A DNA stretch of 6,047 nucleotides from Methanosarcinales archaeon. Lineage in GTDB: Archaea > Halobacteriota > Methanosarcinia > Methanosarcinales > Methanogasteraceae. The notes under the pieces were generated by a model. That model did no database searches. It worked only from the letters and a program-made list of their open reading frames with translations, and was not told where the DNA came from. A program made the translations under genes and the position numbers. Of the stretch, positions 1 through 4,604 are shown piece after piece (position 1 is the stretch's first letter; each line of letters starts with the position of its first letter). The DNA is taken from assembly GCA_012961645.1 (NCBI GenBank), contig DTYY01000295.1, positions 1 to 6,047 on the forward strand, read 5' to 3'.

Positions 1-66
1 CAGCGCCTCAGACTAGGCCCTCAACCAATCAGCCAAATCAATCCGAGCACTTCCAGCACTCATGGT

Positions 67-96
67 GACCTTCAAGGTCTTGGCTCAAGAAGCCAA
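67..96. repeat. Two adjacent short hairpins
   Basis: Positions 67-79 form a 6-bp palindrome with a 1-nt centre (GACCTT C AAGGTC). Immediately after it, 80-96 form a 6-bp stem with a 5-nt loop (TTGGCT CAAGA AGCCAA). The TTGGCT arm could also pair with a second AGCCAA at 31-36, because AGCCAA(A)TCAA occurs twice (31-41 and 91-100). The block lies just upstream of the transposase remnant. It could be part of that element's end, an operator-like site or chance; no T-run follows, so it is not a typical terminator. Confidence 0.3.
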
Positions 97-110
97 TCAA
101 ACAAACCACA

Positions 111-120
111 ATTATATTTA
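111..120 (+). promoter_or_regulatory. Candidate archaeal TATA box before the transposase remnant
   Basis: The AT-rich string ATTATATTTA ends 26 nt before the ATG at 147. This would place transcription start close to the start codon, as in leaderless or near-leaderless archaeal transcripts. No good Shine-Dalgarno sequence precedes that ATG, which agrees with such an arrangement. The match to the archaeal TATA consensus is only approximate. Confidence 0.3.
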
Positions 121-146
121 AGTCCATCTACCGTAAGTTAATAAGT

Positions 147-1049
147 ATGTTTGAGGTAAATGGACGGAGTTTTACGACTCTGGAGGCATACGCACTTTCA
201 GAACACATAAACATTGCTAAAAACAATCCGATATTCGCAGTGAATAAGATTCTCTCGGCGAGAGAATGGCTGCCTCTGACAGGCATCACATCATCATTCA
301 GCTTGATCCCAGGGAATATCATCGCCCCAATAAATGAGAATCTATCCGCCGAAGAAGCGGTGGATTTGGTCAGCAAAAGAGTTGAAGAGTCCGTAATTCA
401 GGGAATAGCGAGAGAAGAAAGATATTCGCTGCGAGATGAGCGCAAGCATCCGTGGTCGATGAAAACAAGGATGCCTTTCAGGGGCGCCATTGATAAGGTC
501 GAGACCACATTCAGGATGGCGCTAAATCTGGCGGATCGCGTCGCGAATGAACTGAAAGCACCCCTGAAAGTATCGAAAAAGGGTAGACCAGTTTTATACG
601 ATCGAATAAAACTGGCAGCAGCAATACTGGTCAAAGGAATGAGATCGTTCGTAGATCTGTCTGCAGAACTCTCGAATGTGTGATACAATACAACATTGGA
701 CGGAAGCGAGCGATATCCATCCTCTTCTGAACTGCATAGCATCTTTACACAGATCCCAGTGGAATGGATGGAAGAAGCACTGCAGAAACTTGATGATTTG
801 TCGAAAGATGAGTTCTCAAAGTTTGGAGAGCATCTGGACACTTTTGTTATCGATGGTTCGGCGCTCAGCGGCGATACCTTGGTTGAACGAGAGGTGCTCA
901 CGAAAATAAGACTTTTAAGAAACTATTTTCAGTATCGGTCAATTAAAATTACTTCCTTTGGTGAAATCAAGTTATATATCTATTTTTTATTCCGATACGT
1001 CCAGTTAGAGCGCTCTTCACGAGCCATGGAAAAGGTATGTCCAGTGTGA
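147..1049 (+). pseudogene. DDE transposase remnant: in-frame stop and 3' truncation
   Basis: One reading frame runs from ATG 147 to TGA 1047-1049, interrupted by TGA at 681-683 (codon 179). The protein sense continues across the stop, since both parts lie in the same frame. The first part ends in a GRPVLYDRIKLAAAILVKG...FVDLSAELSNV stretch. The second continues with PSSSELHSIF...IP.EWMEEAL and then FVIDGSALSGD (Asp at 852-854, composite residue 236). This order of a helical DNA-binding-type N-terminus, a PS-x-S-x-LH-x-IF element and then the first Asp of the RNase H-like fold is the pattern of archaeal DDE transposases. After KIRLLRNYFQYRSI (about position 945) the sequence becomes low-quality and AT-rich, and the expected second Asp and final Glu are absent. 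The element is therefore a decayed 5' fragment with no possible activity. A CGA-to-TGA transition would explain the internal stop. The IS family cannot be named safely, and no terminal repeats or target duplications were identified. Confidence 0.6.
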
Positions 1050-1080
1050 TGTGCATAAACTCTTTGTCATCCATGCCATT

Positions 1081-1139
1081 AAATAGAATATAAGATATTA
1101 AAGTCACCCACACAAGCCTGTGGAGATCTCATAAATTTA
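1081..1139 (+). promoter_or_regulatory. AT-rich spacer, possible promoter of the reductase gene
   Basis: The 184-nt spacer between the transposase remnant and the reductase (1050-1233) holds two AT-rich TATA-like patches: AATAGAATATAAGATATTA near 1082-1100 and ATAAATTTA at 1131-1139. Between them, 1108-1123 can form a small stem (CCACA/TGTGG, 6-nt loop), followed by the palindrome GAGATCTC at 1123-1130. Either patch could be the TATA box for the reductase-kinase unit, with a 5' leader of roughly 70-125 nt. Nothing in the sequence decides between them. Confidence 0.25.
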
Positions 1140-1220
1140 GCACGATAGAAAACTTTTAGAGGGGTGCCATACACATCAACAGTTATAGAACTCCAGTGCC
1201 CAAACAGGCATTGATGAATG

Positions 1221-1228
1221 GGGTGGGG
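1221..1228 (+). promoter_or_regulatory. G-rich ribosome binding site of the reductase
   Basis: GGGTGGGG lies 5 nt before the ATG at 1234. It resembles, but does not exactly match, the archaeal GGAGGTGA-type site. It supports ATG 1234 as the start. An eight-codon mini-frame ending in an ATGA overlap with this ATG begins at 1214; it is probably incidental. Confidence 0.4.
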
Positions 1229-1233
1229 CCTAT

Positions 1234-2364
1234 ATGATAAACAGCATAAAGTATCCTACAGTCTCTTCAGCGCAGACCATCGGTAATATCACGCTTCCGA
1301 ATCGGATCGTCTTTCCTGCATGGCAGGTGAACTACGCAAATACCGATGGCACGATCTCAGATAAACTCATGAGATTCTACACCGATCTTGCAGACGGGGG
1401 CTCTGGGCTGATATTTACCGGAGCTGCGGTGGTATCGCAAGAATGTGTTGCATTCGACCGGGTCATGCGGATAGACAATGATGGATGTATGCCAGGGCTT
1501 GAGCATCTCTTCAGTGAGATATCGATGCGCGGAAGTATACCCGGCATACAGTTGATCCATTATGGCAGGCAGGCAGCAAAAAGCGTCACAGGACACGATC
1601 TACTTGCACCGAGCGCGATTCCCTGCCCTGTGATGTCCGGGTTCGACCCTGCATACAGGGTGAAGGAGATGACCCTCGATGACATCAGAAGGGTGCGGAA
1701 CGATTTCATCGATGCCGCTCGCAGGGCAGCTGACTGCGGAGCCGGTGTTGTTGAGGTGCATGCCGCCCACGGATATCTGCTGAATGAGTTTCTGTCTCCA
1801 TATTCGAATCGCCGCGGCGATGGATATGGTGGTGACCCATACAATCGTGCCAGACTGATCACAGAGATCATTGGAGGCATCCGTGATGAACTCGACACAG
1901 CGATCAGTGTGAGGGTCAGCGGGAACGAGTTTGTTGATGGTGGATTGACACCTCCAGACTTCGAGGAGATCATACCGCTCTTTGAGGATGCCGGGATGGA
2001 TATGCTGAATGTATCGGCAGGGGTGTACGAATCGATGGAACGGATCGTTCCACCAACGTCGCTTGGGGAGACTCCGCATATCAGCATAGCCGCTGAGCTA
2101 AAAAACTTTGCAACTGTTCCGGTATGCGCTGTTGGAAGCATATTCTCGCTTGATATGGCAGAATCGATCATATCGTCAGGAAGATCCGATCTCGTTGCGA
2201 TGGGTAGAGCACAGGTGGCAGATCCAGGTATGGTGAAGAAATCGCTTGCAGGAGATGAATTAGAGATCAGAGAGTGCGTCAGATGCAATGGATGCACGTT
2301 CTGGACGACAGGCGATCCAGAGATGTACTGCAGTGTCAACCCGAAAACCGGAGAAGTGATGTGA
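1234..2364 (+). CDS. FMN-dependent ene-reductase (old yellow enzyme family) with C-terminal Fe-S cysteine motif
   Basis: A 376-residue cytoplasmic TIM-barrel flavoprotein of the NADH:flavin oxidoreductase / 2,4-dienoyl-CoA reductase family, which reduces activated C=C bonds. Visible family signatures: LPNRIVFPAW (21-30) near the FMN; GIQLIHYGRQ (104-113), with the FMN-contacting Gln106; EVHAAHGYLLNEFLSPYSNRR (from 174), with the HxxH substrate-anion pair His176/His179 and the likely proton donor Tyr181; YGGDPYNRAR (198-207); SVRVSG (225-230); and the FMN-phosphate segment CAVGSIFS...VAMGRAQVADP (298-331). Cys348, 351, 354 and 366 (CX2CX2CX11C, then SVNP) match the position of the 4Fe-4S ligands in dienoyl-CoA reductase, where the usual spacing is CX2CX3CX11C. 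The protein stops six residues after VNP, so the ~300-residue FAD/NAD(P) module of the long enzymes is missing; electrons would have to come from a separate donor. Substrate is unknown. The stop lies 5 nt before the first sensor kinase, suggesting one transcript. Confidence 0.9.
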   Translation: MINSIKYPTVSSAQTIGNITLPNRIVFPAWQVNYANTDGTISDKLMRFYTDLADGGSGLIFTGAAVVSQECVAFDRVMRIDNDGCMPGLEHLFSEISMRGSIPGIQLIHYGRQAAKSVTGHDLLAPSAIPCPVMSGFDPAYRVKEMTLDDIRRVRNDFIDAARRAADCGAGVVEVHAAHGYLLNEFLSPYSNRRGDGYGGDPYNRARLITEIIGGIRDELDTAISVRVSGNEFVDGGLTPPDFEEIIPLFEDAGMDMLNVSAGVYESMERIVPPTSLGETPHISIAAELKNFATVPVCAVGSIFSLDMAESIISSGRSDLVAMGRAQVADPGMVKKSLAGDELEIRECVRCNGCTFWTTGDPEMYCSVNPKTGEVM

Positions 2365-2846
2365 GGTCAATGGATAAATTGGGTAAAGCGATCACAGAAA
2401 TCGGTGTTCTCTCTCCGCCAAGAGTTTACATCAGAAGGGTACTGAAGGCGATATGCGACAACCTTGACTATCGCTACGGTACAGTGATTGAGGTGGATGA
2501 TCATGGGGAAGGACGGATGGTTGCGTCCCATAATCTGCCAGAGGATTATCCTGAACGGGTGCATCAGGCAAAAGCACCGATCCTTTCAAGCCCCTCAGGA
2601 AAAGCCATAGAAACGGGCAGGATCGTTGTGGTGCATGATTCGCTATCAGATCCACGCATTGCGCCCTGGTATGAGATCTTCAGATCTTTCAACATCAAAA
2701 CCGTGGTCTGGGTCCCTCTTCTGAGTGAAGGTCGTGCGTTTGGAACCTATGTTCTCTATGATACGAGGATACGGGACGTGTCAGAAGAAGAGTTACATGC
2801 GCTTGAGCAGATAGGTGTGATGATATCAATCGCGATAGCAAGCAAC
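2350..2846 (+). repeat. Tandem duplication, 5' block, copy 1
   Basis: This covers the start region and GAF domain of the first kinase and is paralogous to 4120-4604. By hand alignment about 97 of 155 residues are identical. Weak DNA similarity extends some 15-20 nt upstream of the start codon into the last codons of the reductase, sharing GATGTGAG..CAATGGAT. Confidence 0.75.
2363..2369 (+). promoter_or_regulatory. Translation initiation signal of the first kinase, overlapping the reductase stop
   Basis: The TGA stop of the reductase (2362-2364) is embedded in a GAGGT stretch at 2363-2367, just before the ATG at 2370. The spacing to the ATG is unusually short (2 nt). The same TGAG..CAATGGAT context is conserved ahead of the second kinase at 4140, which supports these ATGs as the real starts and suggests coupled translation of the reductase and first kinase. 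Confidence 0.4.
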
Positions 2847-4031
2847 CGGTGTCTTAATCAACTGAATCGTAAAACAGAGGAACTCGAGAGGGAGATCGCC
2901 GAGCGAAAACGGGCTGAAGAGGCGCTTTTAGAGATTGAGGAGTTCAATTCGAGCATTCTGAATAATTCTCCAAACCCGATGCTGGTCATCGATCCAGACA
3001 CCTCTGTGAGATACGCGAATCCTGCGCTCGAAAAGGTGACCGGTTTTGCTTCTGCAGAAATAATCGGCAGGAAGGCTCCATATCCATGGTGGCCAGAAGA
3101 GACGGTGCATCAGACCAGTGGTGAACTGTTGAAAGCGATGCAAGAAGGGTTGCAGAGGTTTGAGAAACTCCTTCAGAAGAAGAACGGGGAGCATTTCTGG
3201 GTTGAAATAACCTCTGCAACGGTGAGAAAAGAAGAAGAGTTCAATTATTACCTCTCAAACTGGGTTGACATCACCGAGCGCAAACGTGCAGAGGATGAAA
3301 AGGAGATACTGATCAGGCGCCTCGAGGCGACAAATCAAAAACTTGCAGAGTCCAATAAGGAGTTGCAGGATTTTGTCTATGTCGCCTCACACGATCTGCG
3401 TGAACCCCTGCGAAAGATATCAACATTCGGCAGACTCCTTCAGGAAACGCTTGCAGGAAGACTGGATGAGGATCAGCAGGAGAACTTCGAGTTCATGATC
3501 GATGGCGCAAACAGGATGCAGGAGATGGTCGATGCCATCCTCTCCTATTCAAGGGTGATCACCAAGGCAAAGCCATCAGAGGTGGTGGACCTGAACAGGA
3601 TCATCGACGATCTCGAAGGTCTGGAACTCTCTGATAGGCTTGAAGAGACCGCAGGCACCATCACCGTACCTGAACCACTGCCACCAGTCTATGCCGACCC
3701 ATCACAGGTGCGCCAGCTCTTCCAGAATATGATCGTGAACGGACTTAAGTATCATCGGCAGGGAAAGCCGCCTGAAGTCACCATCCGTGCCAGTGAGACG
3801 GATGATATGGTCAGGGCGGAGGTGTCAGACAACGGGATAGGGATTGCAGGAGATTATTATGATGACGTATTCACCATGTTCCGGCGTCTTAATCCACGAA
3901 AGGATTATGAAGGCACCGGGATCGGACTAACGGTTTGCAAACGGATTGTGAAGCGTCATGGAGGCGAAATCTGGATCAGTTCAACGCCAGGAGAAGGGTC
4001 GACATTCTACTTCACGCTTCCGAAAGGGTGA
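2370..4031 (+). CDS. Soluble sensor histidine kinase, GAF-PAS-HisKA-HATPase
   Basis: A 553-residue two-component sensor kinase that would autophosphorylate on His and pass the phosphate to an unlinked response regulator. Order: N-terminal helix and GAF domain (about 15-160, with AICDNLDYRYGTVI and VWVPLLSEGRAFGTYVLYD); a coiled-coil linker (164-190, with AERKRAE); one PAS domain (about 188-302, ending NWVDITERKRAE); a signalling helix (303-334); HisKA with the acceptor His341 in VASHDLREPLRKI; and a HATPase domain (about 435-550) with N box QNMIVNGLKY (Asn453, Asn457), G1 DNGIGI (487-492), F box VFTMFRRL (500-507) and G2 GTGIGL (515-520). It ends in STFYFTLPKG. No membrane segment, signal peptide or receiver domain is seen, so it should sense a cytoplasmic cue. 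The core is of the phytochrome-like DLREPLRKI type common in methanogens. I chose ATG 2370 over ATG 2274 because the longer frame would overlap the reductase by 91 nt, and the paralogue downstream aligns from exactly this Met. The cue is unknown. Confidence 0.93.
   Translation: MDKLGKAITEIGVLSPPRVYIRRVLKAICDNLDYRYGTVIEVDDHGEGRMVASHNLPEDYPERVHQAKAPILSSPSGKAIETGRIVVVHDSLSDPRIAPWYEIFRSFNIKTVVWVPLLSEGRAFGTYVLYDTRIRDVSEEELHALEQIGVMISIAIASNRCLNQLNRKTEELEREIAERKRAEEALLEIEEFNSSILNNSPNPMLVIDPDTSVRYANPALEKVTGFASAEIIGRKAPYPWWPEETVHQTSGELLKAMQEGLQRFEKLLQKKNGEHFWVEITSATVRKEEEFNYYLSNWVDITERKRAEDEKEILIRRLEATNQKLAESNKELQDFVYVASHDLREPLRKISTFGRLLQETLAGRLDEDQQENFEFMIDGANRMQEMVDAILSYSRVITKAKPSEVVDLNRIIDDLEGLELSDRLEETAGTITVPEPLPPVYADPSQVRQLFQNMIVNGLKYHRQGKPPEVTIRASETDDMVRAEVSDNGIGIAGDYYDDVFTMFRRLNPRKDYEGTGIGLTVCKRIVKRHGGEIWISSTPGEGSTFYFTLPKG
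3333..3947 (+). repeat. Tandem duplication, 3' kinase block, copy 1
   Basis: This 615-bp segment encodes the end of the signalling helix, HisKA and most of HATPase. It aligns without gaps to 5433-6047 at a constant offset of 2100 nt. In the 197 residues compared from codon 330 onward I count 33 differences (about 83% identity). Uninterrupted DNA identity reaches 33 nt (3900-3932 with 6000-6032), with further runs of 27-28 nt at 3637-3663 and 3684-3711. Confidence 0.9.
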
Positions 4032-4139
4032 CACGAAAGGGAGTAGGTATGATTGGGACCAGTTAGAATAGTGGAGAGGGATCTTGACGGTTTCTTTTCA
4101 AACCCGGGCAATCGAAACCAAGGAATTGATGTGAGAGCA
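4032..4139 (+). other. Spacer between the two kinase genes
   Basis: This 108-nt gap follows the TGA of the first kinase. It contains GGGAG at 4039-4043 followed by ATG at 4049, which opens only a five-codon frame. It also holds two mutually exclusive stems that share one arm: GGTTT 4089-4093 with AAACC 4100-4104, or GGTTTC 4089-4094 with GAAACC 4114-4119. The T-rich run TTTCTTTTC (4091-4099) could be a weak archaeal termination signal. The kinase-2 frame is open upstream to TTG 4053, so an N-terminal extension of up to 29 residues cannot be excluded. No clear TATA box was found. Confidence 0.4.
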
Positions 4140-4604
4140 ATGGATGAATTACATAAAGCAACCAGCGAAATCGATGTACAGTCTCTACCAAAGATCTGCA
4201 TTGAAAAGATGTTGAAGGTGATATGTAACAACCTTGGCTATCGTTTCGGCACTGTAATTAAGGCGGACGGACGTGTGTTCGCGCGCTGCAATCTGCCAGA
4301 GGATTGCCCCGAACAGGTGAACAAGGCAATAGCACAGGTTCTCTCAAGTCTGTCAGGGGAGGCGATAAAAACAGGCAGGATCGTTGTGTTTCGGGATGCT
4401 TTATCAGACCCCTGCCTTGCGCCATGGCGTGAGTTGATCGGACCGTATAACATCAAGACCATGGTCTGGATTCCTCTGTTGAGTGAAGGTCGTGCTCATG
4501 GAACATGGGTTCTCTGTGATACGCAGATACGAGATGTGTCAGAAGAAGAGTTGCGCACGCTTGGACAGATAGGAGCGATGATATCGATCATAATTCCGAG
4601 CGAT
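4120..4604 (+). repeat. Tandem duplication, 5' block, copy 2
   Basis: This is the paralogous start region and GAF domain of the second kinase. Relative to copy 1 it lacks four codons near residue 43 and has gained five cysteines. It is the more diverged of the two shared blocks. Confidence 0.75.

Larger units (their letters stand above)
1..141 (+). other. Left-edge region with an open frame of doubtful coding value
   Basis: Frame 1 is open from the window edge to a TAA at 139-141 (46 codons), so this could be the 3' end of a gene that starts outside the window. The predicted peptide is rich in Ser, Gln and Pro, has no recognisable motif, and overlaps two hairpins and a TATA-like element. That fits non-coding DNA better than a protein C-terminus. 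An open run of this length in one frame is not rare by chance. I see no other gene here on either strand. Confidence 0.15.

Noticed and set aside
681..683. TGA as selenocysteine
   Set aside because: The gene is truncated and lacks catalytic residues downstream, and no selenocysteine signal is visible; ordinary pseudogene decay explains it.
398..901. A 167-codon minus-strand frame opposite the transposase remnant
   Set aside because: It is Ser-rich without motifs, and the + strand carries the recognisable transposase sequence.
983..988. Run of six T as a terminator
   Set aside because: It has no stem before it and sits within a decayed AT-rich stretch; a single short T-run is not enough evidence.
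1214..1237. An eight-codon upstream mini-frame overlapping the reductase start as ATGA
   Set aside because: It is very short, its codons are simply the G-rich ribosome site, and nothing marks it as a leader peptide.
1560..2339. A 259-codon open frame on the minus strand opposite the reductase
   Set aside because: It is Ser/Pro-rich with no motifs and lies fully antisense to a clear enzyme gene; it is a codon-bias shadow.
2274..2369. An earlier ATG for the first kinase giving 32 extra residues
   Set aside because: It would overlap the conserved Fe-S end of the reductase by 91 nt, and the paralogous kinase aligns from the Met at 2370.
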